64,000 nucleotides of DNA, taken from Rhizobium cauense (GTDB lineage: Bacteria; Pseudomonadota; Alphaproteobacteria; Rhizobiales; Rhizobiaceae). Shown one piece after another: positions 27,920 through 36,383 of this stretch (its first letter is position 1; each line of letters opens with the position of its first letter). Below the pieces are notes generated by a model. The model saw only the letters and a list, made by a program, of their open reading frames with translations. It made no database searches and was not told the origin of the DNA. The position numbers were made by a program, and so were the translations under genes. The DNA lies in NCBI RefSeq assembly GCF_019511525.1, contig NZ_JAEUAT010000009.1:202114-266113 (forward strand), given 5' to 3'.

Positions 27920-28356
27920 GAAGGATCGAGTTGCTCGAGACGCACGGGAACGACATGGAACTCCGTGTGGCGCTCGATGCTGCGGGCCTGCCCACAGATG
28001 ACGTCAACGACGAAGGGCGCACGTTTTTCAAGGCCGTTTCGGACGACGGGCGGGCCGTCGGGTATTGCGGTATCGAGCGCTGCGCCGGAGACATTCTTTT
28101 GCGGTCCGTTGTGGTCCTTCCGGCGTATCGCGGTCACGGACTAGGCCGAATGATCGTTGATGGGACGCTGCGGGGTCTTGATGGCAACGGCGATGTCTAT
28201 CTCGTTACAACGACCGCAGCGCCGTTCTTTTCGACCATCGGTTTCTCAGTGGTGGCCCGCGCCAACGTACCGGCTGCGGTGCTCGCAACCCGCCAGCTTT
28301 CTTCCATCTGCCCATCGTCGGCGACCGTCATGAAGCTCAACAGATCTCTGACCTAA
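27913..28356 (+). CDS. GNAT N-acetyltransferase, ArsN2-like
   Basis: A 147-residue GNAT. The ATG at 27913 overlaps the arsR stop. The acetyl-CoA loop is VVLPAYRGHGLGRMIVDG (Q/RxxGxG/A type) at about residues 75-90, and the C-terminal part has TTAAPFFSTIGFSVVAR. Position inside an ars operon and the sequence pattern fit ArsN2-type enzymes, which are associated with organoarsenical or arsinothricin resistance. A longer ORF start would overlap arsR further and is not supported. Confidence 0.85.
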   Translation: MLRRIELLETHGNDMELRVALDAAGLPTDDVNDEGRTFFKAVSDDGRAVGYCGIERCAGDILLRSVVVLPAYRGHGLGRMIVDGTLRGLDGNGDVYLVTTTAAPFFSTIGFSVVARANVPAAVLATRQLSSICPSSATVMKLNRSLT

Positions 28357-28370
28357 CACGGACCACTACC

Positions 28371-28898
28371 ATGACTGACAAGATCTACAACGTGCTCTTC
28401 CTGTGCACGGGCAATTCGGCTCGCTCTATCCTCGCCGAATCCATTCTCAACAAGGAGGGAGGCGGGCGCTTCAAGGCGTTCTCCGCCGGCAGCCAGCCGA
28501 AGGGCGAGGTGAATCCGCACGCGCTGAAGGAACTGGAGGCGCTCGGCTATCCGTCGATGGGATTTTCATCGAAGAGTTGGGATGCTTTCGTCGAGCCAGG
28601 CGCGCCCGAAATGGATTTCATCTTCACCGTTTGCGACAGCGCTGCGGGAGAAGCGTGCCCCGTTTGGATTGGCCATCCGATGACGGCTCACTGGGGCGTC
28701 GAGGATCCGGCCGCGGTTGTCGGGACGGAAGTCGAGATACAGCGCGCCTTTGCACAGGCAGCGCGTTTCCTGAAGAACCGCATCACCGCCTTCATCAACC
28801 TGCCCATAGCCTCTTTCGAACGCATGGCCATCGAACAGCACGTTCGCCAGATCGGTTCACTCGAAGGCGCGTCGGTCAAATCCGCGAAGGCCAAGTAG
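28371..28898 (+). CDS. arsC: Arsenate reductase, thioredoxin-coupled (low-MW phosphatase fold)
   Basis: A 175-residue protein. The P-loop is FLCTGNSARSILAE (CX5R, Cys near residue 12). The resolving cysteines lie in TVCDSAAGEACPVW, and the later AHWGVEDPA is the phosphatase-fold Asp region. Family knowledge: arsenate is reduced by a Cys relay regenerated by thioredoxin. It is longer than the 130-residue S. aureus enzyme by a C-terminal extension. It sits 1 bp before acr3, so reduced arsenite can be expelled directly. Confidence 0.95.
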   Translation: MTDKIYNVLFLCTGNSARSILAESILNKEGGGRFKAFSAGSQPKGEVNPHALKELEALGYPSMGFSSKSWDAFVEPGAPEMDFIFTVCDSAAGEACPVWIGHPMTAHWGVEDPAAVVGTEVEIQRAFAQAARFLKNRITAFINLPIASFERMAIEQHVRQIGSLEGASVKSAKAK

Positions 28899-28899
28899 G

Positions 28900-29958
28900 A
28901 TGTCGACGTTCGAACGATACCTGACCGTTTGGGTCTTTCTCTGCATCGTTGTTGGCATAGCCCTCGGACATATGATGCCCGGTTTGTTCCATGTCATTGG
29001 TGCCGCCGAGATTGCCAAGGTCAACATTCCGGTGGCGATTCTGATCTGGCTGATGATCATCCCGATGCTGCTGAAGATCGACTTTCGATCGCTCGCGCAG
29101 GTCGGATCGTACTGGCGAGGGATTGGCGTCACGTTGGTCATTAACTGGGCCATCAAGCCGTTTTCCATGGCAATCCTGGGATGGGTGTTCGTCGGCTGGC
29201 TCTTCCGGCCCTATCTACCGGCAGACCAGATTGACTCCTATATCGCGGGCCTCATCATTCTTGCTGCGGCACCCTGCACGGCAATGGTCTTTGTCTGGAG
29301 CAACCTGACGCGCGGCGAGCCGCTGTTTACCCTCTCTCAGGTCGCGCTGAACGACGCGATCATGGTCGTCGCCTTCGCCCCGATCGTCGGCTTGCTGCTT
29401 GGTCTCTCAGCCATCACCGTGCCGTGGGCGACTCTTGCCCTGTCGGTCGCGCTCTATATCGTCGTGCCTGTGATCATCGCCCAGATGCTGCGCGGCCGGC
29501 TGACGGGCGATGGAACTACCGGCGCACTCAATAGCCTGCTTGCCAAGCTTCAGCCGATGTCGCTTGTCGCCCTCCTCGCAACCCTTGTCCTGTTGTTCGC
29601 ATTCCAGGGCGAGCAGATTATTGCGCAGCCGACCATCATCGCCTTGCTGGCTGTGCCAATCCTTATCCAGGTTTATCTGAACTCCGGGCTAGCCTATGTT
29701 CTGAACCGCATGGCGGGCGAGCGACATTGCGTCGCCGGGCCGTCCGCACTCATCGGTGCAAGCAACTTCTTCGAGCTCGCGGTTGCGGCCGCCATCAGTC
29801 TCTTCGGATTTCAATCAGGTGCCGCGCTGGCGACGGTCGTCGGTGTGCTGATCGAGGTGCCGGTGATGCTGTCTGTCGTCTGGATCGTGAACCGCTCGAA
29901 GGGCTGGTACGAGGCATCGCCCGCCGTCTCCCGCAACACGATCACCGAAAGGGCCTGA
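28900..29958 (+). CDS. acr3: Acr3-family arsenite efflux transporter
   Basis: A 352-residue membrane protein with about ten hydrophobic segments. IILAAAPCTAMVFVWSNLTRGEP carries the essential conserved Cys of Acr3 and ALIGASNFFELAVAAAISLFG the C-terminal signature. It exports As(III) from the cytoplasm using the proton gradient. Start 1 bp after arsC. Confidence 0.96.
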   Translation: MSTFERYLTVWVFLCIVVGIALGHMMPGLFHVIGAAEIAKVNIPVAILIWLMIIPMLLKIDFRSLAQVGSYWRGIGVTLVINWAIKPFSMAILGWVFVGWLFRPYLPADQIDSYIAGLIILAAAPCTAMVFVWSNLTRGEPLFTLSQVALNDAIMVVAFAPIVGLLLGLSAITVPWATLALSVALYIVVPVIIAQMLRGRLTGDGTTGALNSLLAKLQPMSLVALLATLVLLFAFQGEQIIAQPTIIALLAVPILIQVYLNSGLAYVLNRMAGERHCVAGPSALIGASNFFELAVAAAISLFGFQSGAALATVVGVLIEVPVMLSVVWIVNRSKGWYEASPAVSRNTITERA

Positions 29959-29960
29959 CC

Positions 29961-30386
29961 ATGGACGCCACTATCTACCACAATCCAGCCTGTGGGACGT
30001 CTCGCAACACGCTGGCACTCATCCGCGCGGCTAGGATCGAACCCGCTGTCATCGAATACCTGCAAAATACCCCGTCGCGGGAACATCCCTTGAAAATGAT
30101 CACGGACGCCGGTCTGAGAGTTCGCGAAGCGATCCGCGAGAAGGGCACGCCTTACGCCGAACTTGGCCTCGACAATCCCGAGCTAACCGACGACCAGTTG
30201 CTGGATGCGATGCTCGCTACACCGATACTGATCAACAGGCCGTTTGTTATCACCACGATGGGGACGCGGTTGTCGCGCCCCTGCGAGGTCGTTCTGGACA
30301 TCCTTCCTGCTGATGCCTTCAAAGGGCCATTCACCAAGGAAGATGGCGAAGAGGTTCTCGACGAGGAAGGAAAGCGAATTGTCTGA
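29961..30386 (+). CDS. arsC: Arsenate reductase, glutaredoxin-coupled (E. coli plasmid R773 type)
   Basis: A 141-residue protein almost textbook for the family: IYHNPACGTSRNTLALIR (catalytic Cys near residue 12), NTPSREHPLKMI, ILINRPFVITTMGTRLSRP and DILPADAFKGPFTKEDGEEV. It reduces arsenate with glutathione and glutaredoxin. It is unrelated in fold to the arsC two genes upstream, so this operon carries both reductase types. The ATG at 29961 lies 2 bp after acr3; the longer ORF in this frame crosses acr3 and is spurious. Confidence 0.96.
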   Translation: MDATIYHNPACGTSRNTLALIRAARIEPAVIEYLQNTPSREHPLKMITDAGLRVREAIREKGTPYAELGLDNPELTDDQLLDAMLATPILINRPFVITTMGTRLSRPCEVVLDILPADAFKGPFTKEDGEEVLDEEGKRIV

Positions 30387-31089
30387 TAAACTTCCCGCGC
30401 TGCACGCCGAGCACCTCCATTCAACGGATCTCGAATCCCTCCGGCCTGAATTTTCAAGCCACAAGCCACGCATCCTGATCCTGTACGGATCACTACGCGA
30501 GGTTTCGTATAGCCGGCTTCTTGCCTTCGAAGTCTGCCGCCTGCTCGAACGGCTTGGATGTGAGGTGCGGATATTCGATCCGACGGGATTGCCGCTTCCG
30601 GACGAAGCGCCGGTCAGTCATCCCAAGGTGCAGGAGCTCCGTGAGCTCTCCCAATGGTCGGAAGGCCAGGTCTGGATCAGCCCGGAGCGCCACGGCGCCA
30701 TGACCGGCATCATGAAGTCGCAGATCGACTGGATCCCGCTGTCGCTCGGCTCCGTCCGCCCGACACAGGGCAAGACGCTGGCTGTGATGGAAGTTTCCGG
30801 TGGCAGCCAGTCCTTCAACGCGGTGAACCAAATGCGCATTCTCGGCCGCTGGATGCGGATGATCACCATCCCCAACCAGAGCAGCGTGGCGAAGGCGTTT
30901 CAGGAATTCGACGCCCAAGGCCGGATGAAGCCTTCCCCCTATTATGACCGCGTCGTCGACGTCTGCGAAGAGTTGGTGAAGTTCACCATTCTTACGCGCG
31001 ATGCCTCGTGCTATCTGACCGACCGCTACAGCGAGCGGAAGGAAGAGGCAGCCGAGCTGGAGAAGCGCGTCGCGCTGAAGTCGATCTGA
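30379..31089 (+). CDS. arsH: ArsH, NADPH-dependent FMN reductase / organoarsenical oxidase
   Basis: A 236-residue flavodoxin-fold protein. The FMN-binding segment is ILYGSLREVSYSRLLAFEVCRLL, then EGQVWISPERHGAMTGIMKSQIDWI and GGSQSFNAVNQMRILGRWMRM, which are diagnostic for ArsH. The start is TTG at 30379, preceded by AGGAAGGA at 7 bases and overlapping the arsC stop by 8 bp; no ATG exists at a suitable place. It oxidises trivalent organoarsenicals. Confidence 0.93.
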   Translation: MSDKLPALHAEHLHSTDLESLRPEFSSHKPRILILYGSLREVSYSRLLAFEVCRLLERLGCEVRIFDPTGLPLPDEAPVSHPKVQELRELSQWSEGQVWISPERHGAMTGIMKSQIDWIPLSLGSVRPTQGKTLAVMEVSGGSQSFNAVNQMRILGRWMRMITIPNQSSVAKAFQEFDAQGRMKPSPYYDRVVDVCEELVKFTILTRDASCYLTDRYSERKEEAAELEKRVALKSI

Positions 31090-31092
31090 CGG

Positions 31093-31899
31093 CTATTTAT
31101 GCCGCCAAACTTTGATCGCTGACAGAAGCAGGATCACCGCGAGCGCAGGCAACAGCACCGCGCTCGGAACGATCCCAAGCAATTGTCCCCCGATGAACGT
31201 GCCGACAACCGAACCTGCGGCCATGACCAACAGGAAAGATTTGTTGCAGCCGAGGACCGAGAAGCTCTGATCACGGCTGTATCGGGTGAACCCGACCAGC
31301 ATCGTCGGCAGGCTGACGGCAAGTGAGAGAGATCCTGCAAGCTTGATGTCTGCACCGAAGAGGAGCACGAGCATCGGGATCAAAAGTTCACCGCCTGCCA
31401 CGCCGAGCAGTGAGGCGACGATACCGATCACAAACCCCGCGACGATACCTGCTGCGATCTGTGCACCGCCCGACAGAAGCGGCTGTCCCACTGCGGCATC
31501 GTGGCCGAGGATCAGAACGAGCGCGATAGCCACGAGAAGCGCCGAGATGACCTTATACAATGTCTCGGACTTCAGACGGGTCGCCCACCCGGCGCCGAAC
31601 CAAGCGCCAGCAAGGCTTCCGGCCAACAAGTTGACGACAACCTGCCAATGCGAGCCGATCTCACTGAATGGTACGGTCGCCGCACGGAACGGCAGGGCTG
31701 ATGCGACTACCACCAGGCTCATCGCCTTGTTGAGAATGACGGCCTCAAGTGCTGCGAAGTTGAAGATGCCGATGAGTAGAGGAAGACGGAATTCGGCCCC
31801 GCCAAGTCCGACCAGGCCACCCAACGCCCCGATGATCCCACCGCCGGCGAAGGCCGGAACGAGCTTTCTTTGCGCCGTGTCGTTAGTCGTCTCGGTCAT
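31093..31899 (-). CDS. TauE/SafE-family anion exporter
   Basis: A 268-residue membrane protein with about eight segments. The two family repeats are visible: GGGIIGALGGLVGLGGAEFRLPLL in the N-half and GIVASLLGVAGGELLIPML in the C-half. The family exports sulfite and organosulfonates; its place in an ars island suggests an arsenic or sulfur-related anion, but that is inference. It is the last gene of the minus-strand operon arsR-MFS-tauE, 43 bp after the MFS gene, and converges on arsH with a 3-bp gap. Confidence 0.88.
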   Translation of the reverse strand: MTETTNDTAQRKLVPAFAGGGIIGALGGLVGLGGAEFRLPLLIGIFNFAALEAVILNKAMSLVVVASALPFRAATVPFSEIGSHWQVVVNLLAGSLAGAWFGAGWATRLKSETLYKVISALLVAIALVLILGHDAAVGQPLLSGGAQIAAGIVAGFVIGIVASLLGVAGGELLIPMLVLLFGADIKLAGSLSLAVSLPTMLVGFTRYSRDQSFSVLGCNKSFLLVMAAGSVVGTFIGGQLLGIVPSAVLLPALAVILLLSAIKVWRHK

Positions 31900-31942
31900 T
31901 TGATCGCCCTGTCAGGTTTAGGCGCGCTTATCCGAACAAAAC

Positions 31943-33235
31943 TCAGGCGTTTTTTGCAAGGGCACCGGTAGCCCGTGCTCTTGCAGATGTCGCCACCGCG
32001 ACAAACGCCGCAATGCTGATCGCGCCGAGACAGGTGAGTGCGGCCAGTGCGAAGCTCAAGCCGATATTCTCCATTGCCGCTGCAAATACGAACGGTGCTC
32101 CTGCACCAACTGCCAGTCGAGCAGCAGCCATCTTGCCGAGGATCGCACCGTATCCGTCAGATCCGAACAGATAGAGGGGCAGGCTTCCCTGCGCGATGCT
32201 GTTGATGCCGGAGCCAAGACCCACGCAGATGGCGAACGCAATCGCACCCGGCAACCAGTTGCCAGTCACCAGGAGGATCAGGACACCGAACACGATCAGC
32301 ACGGCGGCCAGAACGGCGAGTGCCGGCGGCGACAGGTTTTTCCCGAAGACCATGTTGATCAGACGGCTGAGAACCTGAGCAGGACCGAACAGGGAGCCGA
32401 TGACGACTGCGGCGGCACCTAGCCCGATTGAACCGAGCATCGGCACCATATGTGCAAGGATGGCGGCGAGCGTGAAGCCGAGGAGCGCGAAGGCAAACGA
32501 AACTATGAGCATCGCACGGCGCCGTGCATGAGGCGGGATCGTCCCGACCACCGCCTCCCGCGTACGGTTCGTCCCTTCGCCGGCTTTGTGCCCGAACTTT
32601 CTGATCCAGAAGTGGAGCGGCATACAGAAGAAGAGGTTTAGAGCCGCAAAGACGAGATAGATTTCGCGCCAGGAGAGATATTCCGTGAGAGCTGCCGAGA
32701 TTGGCCAGAAGATCGTCGAGGCAAAGCCACCGATCAGCGTCAAGTACGTGATGCTACGGGAAGCGGTGAGAGGATCGCTCTCGACCAGTGCAGCGAATGC
32801 CGCCTGATATTGCACCATTCCTGAAGACACTTCCAGCATGATGATGGCGATGGCAAAGACTGCGACCGAGGGCGACCAGGCGCAAAGCACAAGCGTCAGC
32901 GCCGCAAGCATCGAGCCGATCGTCATGATCGTCGCTGCGCCAATCCGGTCCATTTGCTTGCCGATGTAGGTGGCAGATAGGCCGCCGATGAACAGGGACA
33001 TAGAGAACACCCCAAACACCTCGGCCAACGAAAGTCCAAGGTCTTCAGCCATTCCGGGCGCCAGAATGCTGAAGCTGTAATAGAGGGTGCCATAGCCAAT
33101 GATCTGCGTCAGACCGAGGGCCGAGACGATGATTGCGGGGATTTTGGAACTATGCAACGACGTCACTCTTGTCGGTGGCACTGCAACATCCGTCTCTACG
33201 CTCGACATTTTCCCTGATCGCCGGATGCCCGGCAC
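31943..33235 (-). CDS. MFS transporter of the second ars operon
   Basis: A 430-residue twelve-segment major facilitator. LGLTQIIGYGTLYYSFSILAPGMAEDLGLSL opens the first repeat and the GKQMDRIGAATIM loop follows (MFS motif A region). It is not clearly ArsJ or another named arsenic MFS. The start is GTG at 33235 with GGAGG 6 bases upstream, which places the first 86 bp inside arsR in another frame and suggests tight coupling. An ATG 27 bp later (33208) is possible but its ribosome site is too close. The role is probably efflux of an arsenic compound (inference from context). Confidence 0.9.
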   Translation of the reverse strand: MPGIRRSGKMSSVETDVAVPPTRVTSLHSSKIPAIIVSALGLTQIIGYGTLYYSFSILAPGMAEDLGLSLAEVFGVFSMSLFIGGLSATYIGKQMDRIGAATIMTIGSMLAALTLVLCAWSPSVAVFAIAIIMLEVSSGMVQYQAAFAALVESDPLTASRSITYLTLIGGFASTIFWPISAALTEYLSWREIYLVFAALNLFFCMPLHFWIRKFGHKAGEGTNRTREAVVGTIPPHARRRAMLIVSFAFALLGFTLAAILAHMVPMLGSIGLGAAAVVIGSLFGPAQVLSRLINMVFGKNLSPPALAVLAAVLIVFGVLILLVTGNWLPGAIAFAICVGLGSGINSIAQGSLPLYLFGSDGYGAILGKMAAARLAVGAGAPFVFAAAMENIGLSFALAALTCLGAISIAAFVAVATSARARATGALAKNA

Positions 33236-33509
33236 AGCAGTCCTCCATCAGGAATTTGACGAGATCGGCCAGGCTCGCATAGTTGGCACTATAAAAGATC
33301 GACCGCGATACTCGCCTTTGCGAGATTAGCCCGGATCGCTCCAGCTCCTTTAGATGGAAGGAGACATTCGTCGCAGAGACGCCCATGCGTTCGGCGATCG
33401 CACCTGCAGCCAGTCCGTCCGGGCCAGCGACAACAAGTGCCCGAACGATGGCAAGGCGCGTCTGTTGGGAGAGTGCGCCGAATGACGAGAGGGCTTGACC
33501 TTCATCCAT
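33150..33509 (-). CDS. arsR: ArsR-family repressor, second copy
   Basis: A 119-residue regulator. The HTH is LSQQTRLAIVRALVVAGPDGLAAGAIAERMGVSATNVSFHLKELERSGLI, and the C-terminal tail has DCCAGHP and DGCCSATD cysteine pairs, like the first ArsR. It heads the minus-strand operon with the MFS and TauE genes and is divergent from the DUF6428-like gene; it probably controls both from the palindrome between them. Confidence 0.93.
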   Translation of the reverse strand: MDEGQALSSFGALSQQTRLAIVRALVVAGPDGLAAGAIAERMGVSATNVSFHLKELERSGLISQRRVSRSIFYSANYASLADLVKFLMEDCCAGHPAIRENVERRDGCCSATDKSDVVA

Positions 33510-33514
33510 ATTTC

Positions 33515-33534
33515 AATAATCCTAGAATCATTGG
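33515..33534. promoter_or_regulatory. Candidate ArsR operator
   Basis: A 20-bp imperfect palindrome: CAATaATcCTAG followed by aATcATTG, 16 of 20 positions symmetric, centred between the divergent arsR and DUF6428-like genes. Confidence 0.6.
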
Positions 33535-33551
33535 ATGAATGGATAGCGCAC

Positions 33552-34067
33552 ATGAACGTGATCGACAAGCCACTTTCGAGCGACATCACTCTCGGCGTTC
33601 TCCTGGACGCCCTCGCGGCGGTGCCGGATGCGCCGCTGGTGTTCAGTTACGACGGCAATTCCGTGCGGCCGGGCTATCACGTAACCGAGGTCAAGGCCGG
33701 GCAGTTCTCGGCGCTTGACTGTGGTGCCAATCCCGAAGCCTGGGCGGAGATCTTCGTCCAGCTCTGGGATATCGACGAAGACGGCCGCACGCACATGCCG
33801 GCCGGCAAGTTTTTGGCAATCATAAGCAAGGTTTCCGACCACGTGCGGCTAGAGCCATCGGCGAAGCTCACATTCGAGGTCAGTGACGGAGAGCGGCCGA
33901 TGTCCCTCTATTGCGCGTCCGCGCCGCGGCTCATAGCCGGCTCCTTCGAGGTGTGCCTTACCGCCCGACCGGCAAGCTGTAAGCCGCGCGACCGCTGGCT
34001 GGCGGAGAAGCAGGCAACATCGTCATGCTGCGGTCCAGCTGCCAACGGGTCGAAGTGTTGCGCGTAG
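33552..34067 (+). CDS. DUF6428-like protein of ars loci
   Basis: About 171 residues, function unknown. I recognise it as the type of protein annotated DUF6428 next to ArsR genes. The body (LSSDITLGVLLDALAAVPDAPLVFSYDGNSVRPGYHVTEVK) is soluble and probably beta-rich; the C-terminus ends in a Cys-rich tail (TSSCCGPA...SKCCA) that could bind As(III). The ATG at 33552 is chosen over 33495, which would overlap the promoter and arsR. It reads divergently from the second arsR. Confidence 0.82.
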   Translation: MNVIDKPLSSDITLGVLLDALAAVPDAPLVFSYDGNSVRPGYHVTEVKAGQFSALDCGANPEAWAEIFVQLWDIDEDGRTHMPAGKFLAIISKVSDHVRLEPSAKLTFEVSDGERPMSLYCASAPRLIAGSFEVCLTARPASCKPRDRWLAEKQATSSCCGPAANGSKCCA

Positions 34068-34151
34068 CCAATTCTCCAGCTCGGAGCGTTTGTAGGGTGC
34101 TGAGCTTGCCCAGCTGCCTTCTCGGAAGCGCGGCTTCTAGCAACGGGCTTT

Positions 34152-34226
34152 GCGTAGCCTCGGGCTTGGAATTTCCGATCTTTATATCGATCCGCTCAAG
34201 TTGAATAGCAGGACTGTTTCACCAAC
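34152..34226 (+). pseudogene. Decayed copy of the dnaE2 3' end
   Basis: Translated, this stretch reads SDLYIDPLKLNSRTV, matching the dnaE2 C-terminus PDLHIDTLKLKSRNF. At DNA level 34177-34213 matches 27354-27390 at 32 of 37 positions, and the similarity continues leftward to about 34145 with small indels. No coding frame of useful length remains. It marks the right border of the ars island. Otherwise the 34068-34318 gap holds nothing I can identify. Confidence 0.85.
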
Positions 34227-34318
34227 GAGGCAGGGATTTAAGGCTCACTATGTGTGGGCCAATGTCGGCCGAAACCGCTGCGTCAGCCGTCTGGTTCGGC
34301 CAAGCAGTCAGCGGCAAG

Positions 34319-35530
34319 TCAATGGCGAGTGACCGCTGTCGTCGCCCTGTTGCTCCCTGGGGCTGCCATCACGAGGAGCAGGCCGGCTGCCGCCAGCAGG
34401 CCGCCAGCAATTGGGATAGCCTGATAGCCTAGTCCGAGGCTGAGTACACCACCGCCCACGGCCGCTCCGACGGCGTTCCCAAGATTGAAGGCGCCGACAT
34501 TGATCGATGAGGCCAGTCCAGGCGCCTCCGCAGCCGTTTGCATGACGCGCATCTGCACCGGCGGTACAATGGCAAAGGTCGCGGCACCCCAAATGAGAAG
34601 ACCGATCGCTGCGCCCGCGTGGCTGCTGAGGAGGAACGGCATTGCAAACATGATGACGGCCAGTACGGCAAGGAAGAGCCGCGTGGCCCCATCGAGCGAC
34701 CAGTCGGCAAGGCGCCCACCCAGTCCGTTTCCAATGGTGAAGCCTACACCGATCAGAACAAGTGCGAGGGTCACGAAGCGGTTCGAAGCACCGGTCAGTT
34801 CAGCAAGGATCGGGGCCACATAGGTGTAGAGGGTGAACATGGCACCGGCGCCCATGACAGTTGTTGCCATGGCGAGCAGGACAACAGGACGCGTCAAGAC
34901 CTTCAACTCCTCGGTAATGTTGGGCACCTTGCCTGCCTCGCCTCTCGGCAGCGAGAACCAAAGTGCCGTGATTGCGGCAAGTCCTAGGACCGCCGTACCT
35001 GCGAATGCCGTTCGCCAACCAATCTGTTGCCCGACCCAGGTTGCTGCTGGAACCCCGCCGATGTTGGCGATCGTCAGTCCCATGAACATGGTTGCAACCG
35101 CACTTGCCTGCTTTTCCTTGGGCACGACACTGGCTGCGACAATCGAGCCGAGGCCAAAGAAAGCACCGTGGTTGAGGCTTGTCACCAACCGCGCCAGCAA
35201 GAGCGTTGTGTAGCCGGGCGCCAGCGCGGAGAGCAGGTTGCCGACGGTAAAGATCACCATCAATAGAATGAGCGCGGTCCGCTTGCCGAAACGGCTAAAT
35301 GCCAGCGTCATGAAGGGAGCACCCACCATGACACCAATCGCATAGGCGCTGACCAACTGGCCGGCCGTGGGAATGGATACGTCCACACCTTGCGCGATTA
35401 CCGGCAATAGGCCCATCGGCGTAAACTCTGTGGTGCCAATGCCGAAGGCGCCGATTGCAAGTGCCAGGAGCGGCCAGTTAAAGCCGCTCCTGTTGGTCGC
35501 AAAATCCTTTGCTCTGAAGTTCTGCGTCAT
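34319..35530 (-). CDS. MFS efflux transporter (AraJ/DHA1-like)
   Basis: A 403-residue, twelve-segment transporter. IGAFGIGTTEFTPMGLLPVIAQGVDVSIPTAGQLVSAYAIGVMVGAPFM is the characteristic N-terminal block of AraJ/chloramphenicol-resistance-type pumps. The start ATG at 35530 is preceded by AAGG; a longer ORF reading lacks support. It is the last of three genes (LLM oxidoreductase, aldo-keto reductase, MFS) spaced by about 10-20 bp, probably one operon divergent from a LysR gene. The substrate is unknown. Confidence 0.9.
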   Translation of the reverse strand: MTQNFRAKDFATNRSGFNWPLLALAIGAFGIGTTEFTPMGLLPVIAQGVDVSIPTAGQLVSAYAIGVMVGAPFMTLAFSRFGKRTALILLMVIFTVGNLLSALAPGYTTLLLARLVTSLNHGAFFGLGSIVAASVVPKEKQASAVATMFMGLTIANIGGVPAATWVGQQIGWRTAFAGTAVLGLAAITALWFSLPRGEAGKVPNITEELKVLTRPVVLLAMATTVMGAGAMFTLYTYVAPILAELTGASNRFVTLALVLIGVGFTIGNGLGGRLADWSLDGATRLFLAVLAVIMFAMPFLLSSHAGAAIGLLIWGAATFAIVPPVQMRVMQTAAEAPGLASSINVGAFNLGNAVGAAVGGGVLSLGLGYQAIPIAGGLLAAAGLLLVMAAPGSNRATTAVTRH

Positions 35531-35540
35531 GTTCGCTACC

Positions 35541-36365
35541 TTATCTATCCCAGACAGGAGCAAGGCCAGGAGGGCTGACCAGACGACCGTCAGGGCGGGC
35601 ACGCTTGCCAATTGCCACCATGTCGTCACCGCTCAGCTCGAAATCGAAGATCGCGAAGTTTTCGGCGACACGTTCAGTCTTCGCCGTTTTCGAAAGTGCT
35701 ACAAATCCGCGTTGGATCAGCCAACGGAGCGTGACCTGGGCGGCGCTTTTCCCATACTTTTCGCCGATGGCAATCAGTGCCGGGTCGTGGACGACCGCGC
35801 CATCAGCCATCCCGAAATAAGCGGTGATAGCAACGCCTGCGGCCTGCGCAGCATTGGCAGCCGTCGTCTGGTCGAGGTAGGGATGGACTTCAATCTGGTT
35901 GGTGACGATCGGCGCCGTACTCTTCGCGATCGACTCCTTCATCTGTGCGACGTTCTGGTTGCTGACTCCAATGAACCGGCTCTTGCCGGAGGCGTGGACG
36001 GAATTCAGCTGCTCGACTTGATCGGCGATCGAAACCTTGTTCGCTGGCCAGTGAAGAAGGAGGAGATCGACTTGATTCACTCCCAACCTCTCGAGGCTTT
36101 CGTCGACCGAGCCCATGAATTTTTCCGGGTCGTAGTTGTCTACCCAGACTTTCGTTGTCAGAAACAGGTCATCGCGACGTGCTCCCGCCTTTTCGAGCGC
36201 CCGACCGAGCGCGGCCTCGTTCTGATAGATCTGGGCCGTGTCGAAGTGGCGAAAGCCAGCTTCCAGTGCAGCAGGCACCACACGCTCGACCTCATCATCG
36301 CTCATCCGGAAAACTCCGAAGCCGAGTGCCGGGATGGCCGCCCCGTTTGCGTTGACGAATTTCAT
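35541..36365 (-). CDS. Aldo/keto reductase (2,5-diketo-D-gluconate reductase-like)
   Basis: A 274-residue TIM-barrel oxidoreductase with the full catalytic tetrad: Asp and Tyr in FRHFDTAQIYQNE (about residues 43-50), Lys in TTKVW (about 72) and His in LLLHWP (about 105). NADPH contacts fit the C-terminal LSKTAKTERVAEN. It reduces an aldehyde or ketone with NADPH; the specific substrate is not readable. It is the middle gene of the three-gene operon. Confidence 0.92.
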   Translation of the reverse strand: MKFVNANGAAIPALGFGVFRMSDDEVERVVPAALEAGFRHFDTAQIYQNEAALGRALEKAGARRDDLFLTTKVWVDNYDPEKFMGSVDESLERLGVNQVDLLLLHWPANKVSIADQVEQLNSVHASGKSRFIGVSNQNVAQMKESIAKSTAPIVTNQIEVHPYLDQTTAANAAQAAGVAITAYFGMADGAVVHDPALIAIGEKYGKSAAQVTLRWLIQRGFVALSKTAKTERVAENFAIFDFELSGDDMVAIGKRARPDGRLVSPPGLAPVWDR

Positions 36366-36383
36366 TTCAACTTCTCCTTAAGA

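Noticed and set aside
31943..33235. MFS gene as ArsJ
   Set aside because: The sequence does not show the ArsJ-type opening and no GAPDH-like partner gene is present.
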